From the NCBI RefSeq assembly GCF_022759505.1, contig NZ_CP094289.1, positions 3,224,001-3,288,000 on the forward strand: 64,000 nt of DNA, given 5' to 3'. The position numbers were made by a program, and so were the translations under genes. Source of the stretch: Georgenia sp. TF02-10 (GTDB lineage: Bacteria; Actinomycetota; Actinomycetes; Actinomycetales; Actinomycetaceae). The notes under the pieces were generated by a model. The model had not been told where the DNA came from. It saw nothing but the letters and a program-made list of their open reading frames with translations, and searched no databases. Every line of letters starts with the position of its first letter. Positions within the stretch are counted from its first letter, which is position 1. Positions 9,001 to 17,626 of this stretch are shown here, one piece after another.

Positions 9001-9846
9001 CTCCTCCGGCGCCGGGCGCGGCACCGGCACGCGGGCCCGCTCCCGCTCACCCGCGGCGAGGTGCTCGCGGGCGAAGGCGAGGGAGGCGGTCAGCGCCGCG
9101 CGGCGGGCGTCCGGGGTGAGCTTGCGGGTGTTGACCTCCACGACGACCGCCCCGGTGTACCCCTGCGAGCCGAGCATGGCGAGGACCTCGGCGCACGGTT
9201 GGTCCCCCCGGCCCGGCACGAGGTGCTCGTCCTTGTAGCTGTGGGTGCCGTCGGCGAGGTGGACGTGGGCCAGCCGCGGGCCGAGCTCGTCGGCCATCGC
9301 GAGCGCCTGCGCCCGGTCCAGGCCGGCGGTGGCGGTGTGCGACAGGTCCAGCGTCACCGAGGCGTAGTCGTGCTCGAGCGGGTCCCACCCGGGTAGGTAC
9401 GCCTGCATGACGCGCTCCCGGCGCCGGGTCCGGGCCCGCCAGGGGAACATGTTCTCGACCGCCAGCCGCATACCGTCCAGCCGCTCCCGCTCGGCGATCG
9501 CGCCGACGAAGTGCTCCGCGTAGGAGCGCTGCCACCGGAACGGCGGGTGCAGCACCACGACGTCGGCGCCGACCTCGGTGGCCAGCTCGGTGGACCGGTC
9601 GACCTTGTCCCAGGGGTCGTTGCCCCACACCCCCTGGGTGAGGAGGAGGGTCGGGGCGTGGATGGCGAGCACCGGCAGGCCGTAGCGGTCCATCAGCTCG
9701 CGCAGCCGCCGGATGTCCTGGCTGTCCGGGTCGCGCAGCACCATGACCTCCACGCCGTCGTACCCGAGCTCGGCCGCGACGGAGAAGGTCTCCGCCACGC
9801 CAGCGGGGTAGATCGAGGAGGTCGAGAGCCCGACCGCTGGGGGCAC
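8995..9846 (-). CDS. Sugar phosphate isomerase/epimerase-like TIM-barrel protein
   Basis: A 283-residue AP-endonuclease-2/xylose-isomerase-like TIM barrel. Metal-ligand strands are visible: VEVMV near the N-terminus, AIHAP, VVLHPPF, MRLAVENMF, VTLDLSHTATAG, LAHVHLADG and VVVEVNT. In Mycobacterium and relatives a gene of this type sits near the stress-protein gene, as here. GTG 9846 begins 2 bp after the stop of the upstream stress-protein gene, so the two are probably co-transcribed and coupled. The substrate is unknown; the barrel alone does not distinguish isomerase from endonuclease IV-like activity. Confidence 0.82.
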   Translation of the reverse strand: MPPAVGLSTSSIYPAGVAETFSVAAELGYDGVEVMVLRDPDSQDIRRLRELMDRYGLPVLAIHAPTLLLTQGVWGNDPWDKVDRSTELATEVGADVVVLHPPFRWQRSYAEHFVGAIAERERLDGMRLAVENMFPWRARTRRRERVMQAYLPGWDPLEHDYASVTLDLSHTATAGLDRAQALAMADELGPRLAHVHLADGTHSYKDEHLVPGRGDQPCAEVLAMLGSQGYTGAVVVEVNTRKLTPDARRAALTASLAFAREHLAAGERERARVPVPRPAPEEG

Positions 9847-9848
9847 GC

Positions 9849-10715
9849 TCAGCCCCTGCCCTCGCCCGGCTCCTCGAGGTCCTCCAGGCGGACCCCGTAG
9901 CGGGGTCGCTCGCGGCGCTGCGGCGGTTCATCGCCGGTCGGCCGCTCAGCCGTGCCGGGCGCGGGCTCCCGGCCGCCGTCGGGCTGCTGCGCGGGCTGGC
10001 CGGTCCCGGGCTGGGTTCCGCCGGGCTGGGTTCCGCCGGGCTGGGTGCCGGTGGGCTGGCTGCCGGCGGGCCGGCTGCCGCCGGGGGCGGACCAGGAGGT
10101 GGGCGGGGCGTAGGGGTTGTCCGACGACGGCGGCTGCGGCCCCGGCCCGGCCGGCCCGGTGCCGGCGGGCCCGGGACCGGTCGCGGTGAGCGGCCCGCGG
10201 GCGCCCGCACCGGTCGGGACGGCGGCGGCCGGGCCGCGGCCGCCGTGGCCGCCGGCGGTGAGCAGCTGGCGCGCCTGGCCGGCGAGCTCGGGCGAGCAGA
10301 GCACCGAGTAGCGCGAGGCGACCACCTGGCTGGTGGAGGTGAAGTCCCGCTTCCCGCCGGTCAGGGCGTAGGAGACGACCGCGAAGAGGATGCCGAACGC
10401 CGCACCGATGAGGATCCCGGCGAGCAGCGGGAACTGGCCGTCCGGCGCGAACACCCAGAACAGCAGGGAGATCATCAGGCCGAACCAGGCGCCGCTCATC
10501 GCTCCCGCCCCCGCCACCCGGGCATAGGTCAGCCGCCCGGTGACCCGCTCGACCAGGCGCAGGTCGCTGCCCACGATCGTCACCTGCCGCACGTCGAAGG
10601 CCTCGTCGGAGAGGTGGTCGACCGCCTGCTGGGCCTCGAGGTAGGTCGGGTAGGACGCCACCTCCACGCCGCTGGGCAGGGTGGGGGTCCGCGGGTCGGG
10701 CTGCTGCGCGCGCAT
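9849..10715 (-). CDS. General stress protein 17M/YflT-like membrane protein
   Basis: A 288-residue protein with a YflT-like N-terminal domain (residues about 12-70: SYPTYLEAQQAVDHLSD, then VTIVGSDLRLVERVTGRLTYAR), two membrane segments (about 75-125, with a Gly-rich GAMSGAWFG entry) and a long disordered Pro/Gly/Gln tail containing repeated GGTQP units. ATG 10715 is placed just before the conserved domain; the frame is open upstream to 10910 but that stretch is a C-rich repeat, not protein-like. It is divergent from the MgtE-like gene across a 260-bp C-rich spacer. The stress role is by family name only. Confidence 0.82.
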   Translation of the reverse strand: MRAQQPDPRTPTLPSGVEVASYPTYLEAQQAVDHLSDEAFDVRQVTIVGSDLRLVERVTGRLTYARVAGAGAMSGAWFGLMISLLFWVFAPDGQFPLLAGILIGAAFGILFAVVSYALTGGKRDFTSTSQVVASRYSVLCSPELAGQARQLLTAGGHGGRGPAAAVPTGAGARGPLTATGPGPAGTGPAGPGPQPPSSDNPYAPPTSWSAPGGSRPAGSQPTGTQPGGTQPGGTQPGTGQPAQQPDGGREPAPGTAERPTGDEPPQRRERPRYGVRLEDLEEPGEGRG

Positions 10716-10795
10716 GCCTCGATCTTCCCCCGAACCCGGGGGTCGCTGCCAGGCGTTCCACCCGCGGAGAAACCGGTCCGGCCGCGCCAGGAACT

Positions 10796-10908
10796 CCCCC
10801 AGACTCCCCGCCGCTCCCCCAGACCCCCGCCGCCTCGCCCCCAGCCCCCCGCCGCCTCTCCCCAGACCCGCGCCGCCTCTCTCCCGGGACCCCTGCGACA
10901 TCTCCCCC
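10796..10908 (-). other. C-rich/G-rich strand-asymmetric spacer, G-quadruplex prone
   Basis: The + strand carries about seven runs of four to six C separated by short AGA/GCCG linkers, in a degenerate unit of roughly 20 bp. The minus strand therefore has repeated GGGG tracts. It occupies much of the 260-bp divergent gap between the stress-protein and MgtE-like genes and would lie in the 5' leader of the former. Confidence 0.6.
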
Positions 10909-10975
10909 AAGCCGGGGCCCCGGCGCCCCCGTGCCCCCGCCCCGCGGCGCGACGGCGCTGTCCTAGGCTCTGCTC

Positions 10976-12274
10976 GTGAGCACCACCGCCCCGTCCCGCT
11001 CCGGCGCCCCGAGCCGCGTCTACGTGGCCCGGCTCGCCGGCACGCCGGTGTTCGACCCCCTCGGGGACCAGGTGGGCCGCGTGCACGACGTCGTCGTCCT
11101 GGTCCGGCTCAAGGGTGCCCCGCGCGCCGTCGGGCTGGTGGTGGAGGTCCCCGGCCGGCGGCGGGTCTTCCTGCCGCTGACCCGGGTGACGAGCATCGAC
11201 GCCGGCGCCGTCATCACCACCGGCCTGGTCAACATCCGCCGGTTCGTCCGCCGGGCCACGGAGACCCTGGTGGTCGCCGAGCTGCTCGACCGGCAGGTCA
11301 CCCTCCGGGACGGCTCGGGCACCGCCGTCGTGAAGGACGTGGCGCTCGAGCAGCAGCGCAACCGGGACTGGCTGGTCACCAAGCTCTTCGTCCGCCGGCA
11401 CGCCGGGCGTGGCGTGCTGCGCCGCGGGGAGGCCCTCGTCGTCGACGTCGAGGACGTCACCGGCCTGGCCGCCAGCCCGGGCCAGCAGGGTGCGACGGCG
11501 CTGCTCGCCACCCTGGAGGACCTCAAGCCGGCGGACATCGCCGACGTCCTGCGCGACCTCACCGACACCCGCCGGCTGGAGGTGGCCGCCGAGCTCGACG
11601 ACGAGCGCCTGGCCGACGTCCTGGAGGAGCTCGGCGAGGAGGACCGGGTCTCCATCGTCTCCGGGCTGGGGGTGGAGCGGGCCGCGGACGTGCTGGACGT
11701 GATGGAGCCCGACGACGCCGCGGACCTCCTCGCCGAGCTGCCGACCGCCCGGGCGAGTGAGCTGCTCGAGGCGATGGAGCCGGACGAGGCGAAGGACGTG
11801 CGCCGGCTGCTGGCCTACGAGGAGCACACCGCCGGCGGGCTGATGACCACCGAGCCGATCATCCTGCCGCCGGAGGCCACCGTCGCCACCGCCCTCGCGC
11901 ACGCCCGCCGGCAGGACGTCACCCCCGCGCTGGCCGCGATGCTGTTCGTGGTCCGCCCGCCGCTGGAGACCCCGACCGGGCGGCTGCTCGGCGTCGTCCA
12001 CCTCCAGCACGCCCTGCGCGAGCCGCCGCACGCCCTGGTCGGCTCGCTGCTGGACAAGGACGTCGACGCCCTCGCCCCGCAGGACGAGATCGGCAAGGTC
12101 ACCCGCCTGCTCGCCACCTACAACCTCACCGCGCTGCCGGTGGTGGACGACGGCGGCCGGCTGCTCGGCGCCGTCTCCGTCGACGACGTGCTGGACCACC
12201 TGCTGCCGGAGGACTGGCGCGACGCCGACGAGGACCTCACCGACGAGGTGATGACGAGGAGCGCCCATGGCTGA
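10976..12274 (+). CDS. PRC-barrel/MgtE N-domain/CBS-pair protein without transporter domain
   Basis: A 432-residue soluble protein resembling the cytosolic Mg2+-sensing half of the MgtE transporter. It has a PRC-barrel-like N-terminus (about 10-110), an MgtE_N superhelix (about 165-265, with LKPADIADVLRDL, ADVLEELGEEDR and AADLLAELP) and a CBS pair (about 270-405, with TAGGLMTTEPI and NLTALPVVDD). No membrane helices are present. Homologues (Rv1232c type) occupy the same place next to a DUF1003 gene and mrp in actinobacteria. It starts with GTG and overlaps the DUF1003 gene by 8 bp. A sensor or regulator of magnesium uptake is plausible but unproven. Confidence 0.88.
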   Translation: MSTTAPSRSGAPSRVYVARLAGTPVFDPLGDQVGRVHDVVVLVRLKGAPRAVGLVVEVPGRRRVFLPLTRVTSIDAGAVITTGLVNIRRFVRRATETLVVAELLDRQVTLRDGSGTAVVKDVALEQQRNRDWLVTKLFVRRHAGRGVLRRGEALVVDVEDVTGLAASPGQQGATALLATLEDLKPADIADVLRDLTDTRRLEVAAELDDERLADVLEELGEEDRVSIVSGLGVERAADVLDVMEPDDAADLLAELPTARASELLEAMEPDEAKDVRRLLAYEEHTAGGLMTTEPIILPPEATVATALAHARRQDVTPALAAMLFVVRPPLETPTGRLLGVVHLQHALREPPHALVGSLLDKDVDALAPQDEIGKVTRLLATYNLTALPVVDDGGRLLGAVSVDDVLDHLLPEDWRDADEDLTDEVMTRSAHG

Positions 12275-12815
12275 CCGGCTGGACACCCCGCTCGAGGCAC
12301 GGCGGCGCTGGCTGCCGCGCAGCCGGGACCCCGAGGCGTTCGGCCGGATCTCGGAGGGCATCGCCCGGTTCATGGGCACGCCGCGGTTCCTGGTCTACCT
12401 CACCATCTTCTGCGGCGCGTGGCTGCTGTGGAACACCTTCGGGCCGCCGGAGCTGCAGTTCGACTCCGCCGCCCTGGGCTTCACCGCCCTGACCCTCATG
12501 CTCTCGCTGCAGGCCTCCTACTCCTCCCCGCTGATCCTGCTGGCGCAGAACCGGCAGGTGGACCGGGACCGGGTCGCCGCGGAGCAGGACCGCCAGCGCG
12601 CCGAGCGCAACCTGGCCGACACCGAGTACCTCGCCCGGGAGGTGGCGGCGCTGCGGCTGGCGATGAACGAGGTCGCCACCCGGGACTTCGTCCGCTCGGA
12701 GATGCGGTCGCTGCTGGAGGACATCGTGGAGGAGCGGGAGGCGCGCATCCGCGAGCTCGAGCGGGACCTGGCCGAGGCCCGCCGCGCCGTCGAGCACGCC
12801 GGCGGCGCGGGGTAG
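12267..12815 (+). CDS. DUF1003 membrane protein
   Basis: A 182-residue protein. Residues about 45-65 (VYLTIFCGAWLLWNTF) and 75-100 (LGFTALTLMLSLQASYSSP) are two membrane spans joined by a short loop, the DUF1003 core. The C-terminal 80 residues form a charged coiled coil rich in Glu, Arg and Asp. It begins inside the end of the MgtE-like gene (8-bp overlap), so the pair is coupled; a joint role in magnesium or stress response is inferred from this conserved pairing. Function is unknown. Confidence 0.88.
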   Translation: MADRLDTPLEARRRWLPRSRDPEAFGRISEGIARFMGTPRFLVYLTIFCGAWLLWNTFGPPELQFDSAALGFTALTLMLSLQASYSSPLILLAQNRQVDRDRVAAEQDRQRAERNLADTEYLAREVAALRLAMNEVATRDFVRSEMRSLLEDIVEEREARIRELERDLAEARRAVEHAGGAG

Positions 12816-12880
12816 GCGGCTGCCCGGGCGGGACGGGGACCGGCCCCCGGACCACGACGGCGGCAACCTACGATGGAGGC

Positions 12881-14011
12881 ATGAGTGCTCCCACCGTCGA
12901 GGCCGTCCGGGCCGAGCTCGGGAAGGTCATGGACCCCGAGATCCGCCGTCCCATCACCGATCTCAACATGGTGCGCAGCGTCGAGGTCGGCCCGGACGGT
13001 CAGGTCGTCGTCGGCGTGGACCTGACGACGGCGGGCTGCCCGCTGAAGGACACGATCACCCGGGACGTCTCCGCCGTCGTGGGCGCGCTGGACGGCGTCG
13101 CCGGGGTGCAGGTGGCCATGGGCGTGATGTCCGAGGAGCAGCGCCGCGAGCTCCGCAGCCAGCTGCGCGGCGGCGTCGCCGAGCCGGTCATCCCCTTCGC
13201 CCAGCCCGGCTCCCTCACCCGCGTCTACGCGGTGACCTCCGGCAAGGGCGGGGTGGGCAAGTCCACGGTCACGGCCAACCTCGCCGCGGCGATGGCCGCC
13301 GACGGGCTCAAGGTCGGCGTCGTCGACGCCGACATCTACGGCTTCTCCATCCCCCGGATGCTCGGCGTGACCTACCCGCCGACCAAGGTCGAGGACATGA
13401 TCCTGCCGCCGGTGGCGCACGACGTGAAGGTCATCTCCATCGGGATGTTCACCCAGGACGGCCGGCCGGTGGTGTGGCGCGGGCCGATGCTGCACCGCGC
13501 GCTGCAGCAGTTCCTCGCCGACGTCTTCTGGGGCGACCTGGACGTCCTGCTGCTGGACCTGCCGCCGGGCACCGGGGACATCGCGATCTCGGTGGCGCAG
13601 ATGCTGCCGACCTCGGAGATCCTCGTCGTCACCACCCCGCAGGTGGCCGCCGCGGAGGTGGCGCAGCGGGCCGGGGTGATCGCCGCGCAGACCCAGCAGC
13701 ACGTGGTCGGGGTCATCGAGAACATGTCCTGGATCGAGCAGGGCGGGGACCGGGTGGAGATCTTCGGCTCCGGCGGCGGTGCGCGGGTGTCCGCCGAGCT
13801 GGGCCGCACGCTCGGCTACCAGGTGCCGCTGCTCGCCCAGCTGCCCATCGAGGTGGCGCTGCGGGAGGGTGCCGACGCCGGTCGCCCGCTCGTCCTCGCC
13901 GACGGCGGCAGCCCGGCCGTCGACGGGCTGCGGGAGGTGGCCCGCACCCTGAGCCACCGGGCCCGGGGGCTCGCCGGCCGCTCGCTCGGGATCAGCCCGG
14001 TCGGGCGCTGA
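12881..14011 (+). CDS. mrp: Mrp/NBP35-type Fe-S cluster carrier ATPase
   Basis: A 376-residue P-loop ATPase that carries and delivers iron-sulfur clusters in the cytosol. An N-terminal MIP18-like domain (about 1-95: MDPEIRRPITDLNMV, with TTAGCPLKDTI) is followed by the deviant Walker A GKGGVGKSTV, the DADIYGFSIPRML switch and the LLDLPPGTGDIAIS Walker B. The usual paired cluster-binding cysteines of CxxC type near the C-terminus are not seen, as in several actinobacterial homologues. ATG 12881 follows GGAGGC. It is the third plus-strand gene of the MgtE-DUF1003-Mrp set. Confidence 0.93.
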   Translation: MSAPTVEAVRAELGKVMDPEIRRPITDLNMVRSVEVGPDGQVVVGVDLTTAGCPLKDTITRDVSAVVGALDGVAGVQVAMGVMSEEQRRELRSQLRGGVAEPVIPFAQPGSLTRVYAVTSGKGGVGKSTVTANLAAAMAADGLKVGVVDADIYGFSIPRMLGVTYPPTKVEDMILPPVAHDVKVISIGMFTQDGRPVVWRGPMLHRALQQFLADVFWGDLDVLLLDLPPGTGDIAISVAQMLPTSEILVVTTPQVAAAEVAQRAGVIAAQTQQHVVGVIENMSWIEQGGDRVEIFGSGGGARVSAELGRTLGYQVPLLAQLPIEVALREGADAGRPLVLADGGSPAVDGLREVARTLSHRARGLAGRSLGISPVGR

Positions 14012-14118
14012 CGACGGCGCCCGGCCGCCGCGCGTGACCGGTGCGTCGGCGTCAGTGGTCGGCAGACGTCTGGTCTGTCGGCGTCACTCGTTCCGCCGAC
14101 GTCAGCCGGTCGACCGGG

Positions 14119-14355
14119 TCACCGGTCGGTGGACCCGCCGTTCGTCTCGTCGTCGCCGGCGACCCGCTCGGACTGGCCGCGCAGCTCGTCGATGAGGCTG
14201 GAGGCCTGGGCCTTGGTCAGGTCCTCCGGCAGGTCCCGGCCGGCCTCGCGGGCGAGCGTGCCCAGGTAGCTCAGCTGGGCGCCGGTGGCCGGCTCGTCCC
14301 CGGTGGTCCAGTCCTCGGGGTCCTTGATGGTGTCGTCGCCGCGGTTCTCGGTCAT
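14119..14355 (-). CDS. DUF3072 small protein
   Basis: A 78-residue protein. It shows the DUF3072 signature: IKDPEDWTTGDEPATGAQLSYLGTLAREAG followed by the LTKAQASSLIDELR helix, given here only as family marks. The ATG at 14355 begins the conserved part; the open frame upstream is a low-complexity repeat. It is encoded against the flanking mrp gene, 107 bp from its end. Function unknown. Confidence 0.82.
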   Translation of the reverse strand: MTENRGDDTIKDPEDWTTGDEPATGAQLSYLGTLAREAGRDLPEDLTKAQASSLIDELRGQSERVAGDDETNGGSTDR

Positions 14356-14430
14356 GGGGAACACGGTAGGGCGGGACCTGGCTCCGCGCGCGGCGGTGCA
14401 GGCGCCGGGCGGCCGCCGTCTGCCTGATCG

Positions 14431-14520
14431 GCTGCCGCGATCCGCCCGACCTGGCTGCCACGATCCGCCCGACCGGTGCCGCCGTCCGCCCGACCGGCTG
14501 CCGTCATCGACCCGACCTGG
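14431..14520. repeat. Degenerate ~22-bp tandem repeat, four units
   Basis: Units of the form CTGCCGCGATCCGCCCGACC recur about four times with substitutions. They lie in the 231-bp gap between DUF3072 and tatB, which holds no gene otherwise. Confidence 0.6.
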
Positions 14521-14586
14521 TCGGGCTGGGCGCTCGTCCCCAGAGAGCGCGACCCGCACCGGCGGGAGGCGCGGGTGGCTCCAGAC

Positions 14587-15228
14587 TCAGGTGGCCTCGT
14601 CGTCGAAGGGGACGACGTAGCCGGCAACGTCCTCACCCGCCGGGGCACCCGCCGTCGGCGCGCCGCCGTCAGCTGCGGCGACCGATCCCCCGGCCCTTCC
14701 ATCCGTCCCCGGAATGGCCACCGCACCGATGGCCGGCGACGCTCCGGGCACCGCACCATCGGACGTTGCCTTGCCGGACGCCACCCCGGCCGCCGTCGAC
14801 CCGGCAGCCGCCATTCCAGCCGCCGACGCCGCGCCGCTAGCCGTCATCCCGTCGCCCGCTGCGCCGCCGGGCCCGGGCGTCACCGTCGCGCCGGCGGCGA
14901 CACCACTCCCGCTGGTGCCACGGCCCGCCGGCGCAGTGGCCCGCCGGGCGGTGGGCGGACGGCGCACCACCGGCGGTGGGGGCGGGTCGTCGAGGAGCGC
15001 CTCCCGGACGATGCGGCGCGGGTCGTACTGCCTGGGGTCCAGCGCCGCCAGCTCGGCCATCTCGTCGCCGAGCTCCTCCTGGACCCGCTCCTTGGCACCG
15101 GTGGCCAGCCGCTTGAGCTCGCGGACCAGGCGGGCGAGCTGTGCGGCGAGCTCGGGCAGCCGCTCGGGGCCGATCAGGAGGAACGCCAGGATGAGCAGCA
15201 CAGTGAGCTCGCCCCAGTTGATCGGCAC
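14587..15228 (-). CDS. tatB: Sec-independent translocase component TatB
   Basis: A 213-residue TatA/B family protein that acts with TatC at the membrane to export folded proteins. The N-terminus has the short membrane anchor and hinge: NWGELTVLLILAFLLIGPER, then LPELAAQLARLVRELKRLA as the amphipathic helix. The remaining 130 residues are an Ala/Gly/Pro/Thr-rich tail. GTG 15228 gives the canonical TatB beginning; an ATG 11 codons upstream is less family-like. Its place next to an anti-sigma factor and sigE matches the actinobacterial sigE locus, except that no htrA-type protease gene lies between, as it does in M. tuberculosis. Confidence 0.85.
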   Translation of the reverse strand: MPINWGELTVLLILAFLLIGPERLPELAAQLARLVRELKRLATGAKERVQEELGDEMAELAALDPRQYDPRRIVREALLDDPPPPPVVRRPPTARRATAPAGRGTSGSGVAAGATVTPGPGGAAGDGMTASGAASAAGMAAAGSTAAGVASGKATSDGAVPGASPAIGAVAIPGTDGRAGGSVAAADGGAPTAGAPAGEDVAGYVVPFDDEAT

Positions 15229-15390
15229 CCGGCAAGGATAGGCCGAGCCTTGGGGCGCCATACCGCGCGCGGTGCCGGGAGCCGGTCGCTTTCGCGGCGG
15301 TCGGGCCGGCCTGACCCGTGCCCGGGGGCGGTCCAGCGACGGCTGCGCCAGCCCGAGACGGGCGCGGGTCGTAGAGCGGGCCATCCGGCT

Positions 15391-15446
15391 AGGGCAGCCC
15401 GGGCAGGGCAGCCCGGGCAGGGCAGCCCGGGCAGGGCAGCCCGAGC
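15391..15446. repeat. 14-bp tandem repeat, four units
   Basis: AGGGCAGCCCGGGC occurs four times head to tail; only the last unit has one change. It lies in the 240-bp gap between the tatB start and the anti-sigma stop, the place an htrA gene occupies in M. tuberculosis. Confidence 0.9.
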
Positions 15447-15468
15447 GCTCAGGCCGCTCGGCGGCGCC

Positions 15469-16377
15469 TCAGCCCACCAGCGCCTGGGTCCACCCGACGA
15501 CCGTGTCCAGGCCCCGGTCCAGGCGACCGGCCACGCCGGTACCCGGGTTGGTGGCCGGGAAGAGCTCGGCCACCTGGGTCACGTGCTCGGCGTCCTCACC
15601 GGCCGCGGTGACCAGGACGACCACGTCGTCGCACTGCGCGACCAGGCCGGCGCCGGCGCCCGGCAGCCGGAACGCGCTACCCGACCCGAGGGGCACGGTG
15701 GGCAGCGTGGCGAGCGCGGCGACGTCGAGCACGCCGCGCTGCTGCAGCACCTGGACCGGCCGGCCGTCGGCGACGACCGCGACCTCCACGACCTCCCGGC
15801 CGGCGTCGTCGGTGCTGGTGCCGACGTGCGAGATGCGGATCCCCTCCGGCAGGTCGGCGGGGGCGGGCCAGTCGTGGTCCCGCAGCCAGGCCAGCGCGGC
15901 GGTGGTGGTGTCCGCCCCGGCGTCGACGCGCTGGACGGAGTCGGCGGAGACGACGAAGGTGCTCGGGCCCTGTCCGGGCCCGGACACCTGGGCGAGCATC
16001 CCGGCCGGGTCCCCGGTCCGCTCGGTGAGCGCCCCGACGACGACGAGCGCGCCGGCCACCCCGGCGGCCCCGGCGACGGCCAGGGAGGCGCGGACCACCA
16101 GCCGGCGCCGGCTCCCGGTGCGCAGGTGCGCGCGCAGCCCCCCCGGGGCCGGCCAGGGGGCTGCCGGTGCGGCGCCGAGGCGGAGCAGGCGGTCGGTGAG
16201 CTCGGCGCTAGGTGCGACGTCGTGGGCCTCGCTCAGCCGCCGTCGGGAGGCCCGCTCGACGGCGACCTGCGCGGCGCAGGCCTCGCAGGTCACGAGGTGC
16301 GCGAGGGCCTCCTCGGCCCGCTCGGGCGGCAGCTGGCCGTCGACGAGCGCGCTGACGTCGTCGCCCAGGTGCGCCAT
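15469..16377 (-). CDS. Membrane-anchored zinc-finger anti-sigma factor (RseA-like)
   Basis: A 302-residue predicted regulator that sequesters SigE. The N-terminal anti-sigma domain holds the ZAS motif HLVTCEAC (His-x3-Cys-x2-Cys) at residues about 25-33. A single membrane span lies near residue 115 (VVRASLAVAGAAGVAGALVV), and the rest is an extracytoplasmic domain. ATG 16377 shares one base with the TGA of sigE, which is the usual coupling of a sigma factor with its anti-sigma. The external domain probably receives the envelope signal or is cleaved; this is inferred from the family. Confidence 0.88.
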   Translation of the reverse strand: MAHLGDDVSALVDGQLPPERAEEALAHLVTCEACAAQVAVERASRRRLSEAHDVAPSAELTDRLLRLGAAPAAPWPAPGGLRAHLRTGSRRRLVVRASLAVAGAAGVAGALVVVGALTERTGDPAGMLAQVSGPGQGPSTFVVSADSVQRVDAGADTTTAALAWLRDHDWPAPADLPEGIRISHVGTSTDDAGREVVEVAVVADGRPVQVLQQRGVLDVAALATLPTVPLGSGSAFRLPGAGAGLVAQCDDVVVLVTAAGEDAEHVTQVAELFPATNPGTGVAGRLDRGLDTVVGWTQALVG

Positions 16378-17063
16378 CACCTGGCCTCCGCGGGGTCGGG
16401 GACGGAGGTGGGGCGGCGGTGCGCGAGCTGGTCGCGCAGCATGGCGCGGGCGCGGTGGATGCGGGAGCGGACGGTACCCATCTTGATGTCGAGGGTGGCC
16501 GCGATCTCCTCGTAGGACAACCCCTCGATGTCGCACAGCACCACCGCGGCGCGGTACTTCGGCGGCAGCGCGTCCAGGGCGGCCTGGACGTCGACGTCGA
16601 GGTGGGCGTGCTCGAACCCGCGCTCGGGCTCGTCGACGTCGCGGGCGGCCGGCAGCCGCTCGGTCGCCTCACCGATCGGGTCCATCCGCACCCGGGAGCG
16701 GCGGCGGGCCTGGTCGAGGAAGAGGTTGGTGGTGATGCGGTGCAGCCAGCCGTCGAAGTTGCCGGGCTGGTAGCTGTGCAGGGACCGGAAGACCCGGACG
16801 AAGGTCTCCTGGGTGAGGTCCTCGGCGTCGGCCCGGTTGCCGCTGAGCCGGTAGGCCAGCCGGTACACCCGCGCCGAGTGCTCGGTGACGATCTCCTCCC
16901 ACGACGGCGGCTGCCAGGCGGGGGCGTCGGCGGCAGCCGGGACGGGGGCCCCGGCGGGAGGTGCGACGGCGGCCGCAGCAGAATCGTCGACGGCGACGTC
17001 GGCGGCTCGGGTGTCGAGGCTGCCGCCGGCCGGGCGGGCGACGGGCGCGCCGTCGTGCGACAT
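16377..17063 (-). CDS. sigE: ECF RNA polymerase sigma factor SigE
   Basis: A 228-residue extracytoplasmic-function sigma factor that directs envelope-stress transcription. After a disordered Ala/Pro N-terminus (residues 1-55) come region 2 ([30 protein letters not shown] is within residues about 60-95, ending in the [13 protein letters not shown] block) and region 4 (about 150-210: [35 protein letters not shown]), cited only as landmarks. ATG 17063 has AAGGAC about 8 nt upstream. It is the first gene of sigE-anti-sigma-(tatB), and promoter elements should lie within the 174 bp upstream. Confidence 0.92.
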   Translation of the reverse strand: MSHDGAPVARPAGGSLDTRAADVAVDDSAAAAVAPPAGAPVPAAADAPAWQPPSWEEIVTEHSARVYRLAYRLSGNRADAEDLTQETFVRVFRSLHSYQPGNFDGWLHRITTNLFLDQARRRSRVRMDPIGEATERLPAARDVDEPERGFEHAHLDVDVQAALDALPPKYRAAVVLCDIEGLSYEEIAATLDIKMGTVRSRIHRARAMLRDQLAHRRPTSVPDPAEAR

Positions 17064-17237
17064 GGGACGTCCTTCTGTTCGGGTCCTCCTACGGTACTGG
17101 TCGGACCTGGGCGTCGCCTGGGAGCGGGTCGTACCGCGGAGCGGTCGTGGAGCGCACGGGAGATGGCACCACGTGCGAGCCCCGGGCCTTGTCGGCGTCT
17201 TGGTGCCGGCAGTCACAGTCACGTCCCGGCCGGGGGG

Positions 17238-17600
17238 TCAACCTCCGAGGTGCTCGGGGCCGTGGTGCTTCGCGTCCGGGCACCGCCGGATCGCGGTCCG
17301 AGCGGGTCGCCGGGACCGAGGTGGCGGGCGGGCGGCCTCGTCCAGGGCTTCTTGTAGGTCGTCATCGAGCTGGACTCGGGTATGGCTCGGCCTCGAGGCG
17401 AAGAACTCACGATCGGCTTGCCACATCTTCTCTCGCACTCGCTCGTGCGCTTCGGCCTCGTCGGCTGCGCGAAGGGTGGGTCGGGTAAGTGCCATGTGGA
17501 CGTGATCAGCCGCCGCTCGGCGGCTTTCCACACGATGGGTGTAGCCGGGGATGTTGACCAGCACCTCGGTGTCCGGATACGTGTAAGGATCCGGCATCAC
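17238..17600 (-). pseudogene. Truncated Fic-like toxin gene
   Basis: A 120-residue frame that begins PDPYTYPDTEVLVNIPGY, matching the N-terminal signature of Fic/cell-filamentation proteins (DPYxYPGTxVLxNxxGI). The rest does not continue as a Fic domain, and the catalytic HPFxxGNGR motif is absent; the later part (MWQADREFF, HTRVQLDDDLQEALDEAA) is unassigned and may come from another gene. It lies 26 bp downstream of a VbhA-like antitoxin gene on the same strand, the normal order for such pairs. Codon use is less biased to GC than in neighbouring genes. Probably a dead toxin fused to other sequence. Confidence 0.45.
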
Positions 17601-17626
17601 CGGTCACCCCAGCCCGTTCGCTGTGG

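Noticed and set aside
14063-14072. CAGACGTCTG palindrome between mrp and DUF3072
   Set aside because: A 10-bp palindrome in a convergent gap is expected by chance in a window this size and is not linked to a promoter.
14476-16515. 679-residue open frame on the plus strand
   Set aside because: It lies opposite tatB and the anti-sigma gene; it is a GC-bias shadow rich in Arg/Gly/Asp with no family motif.
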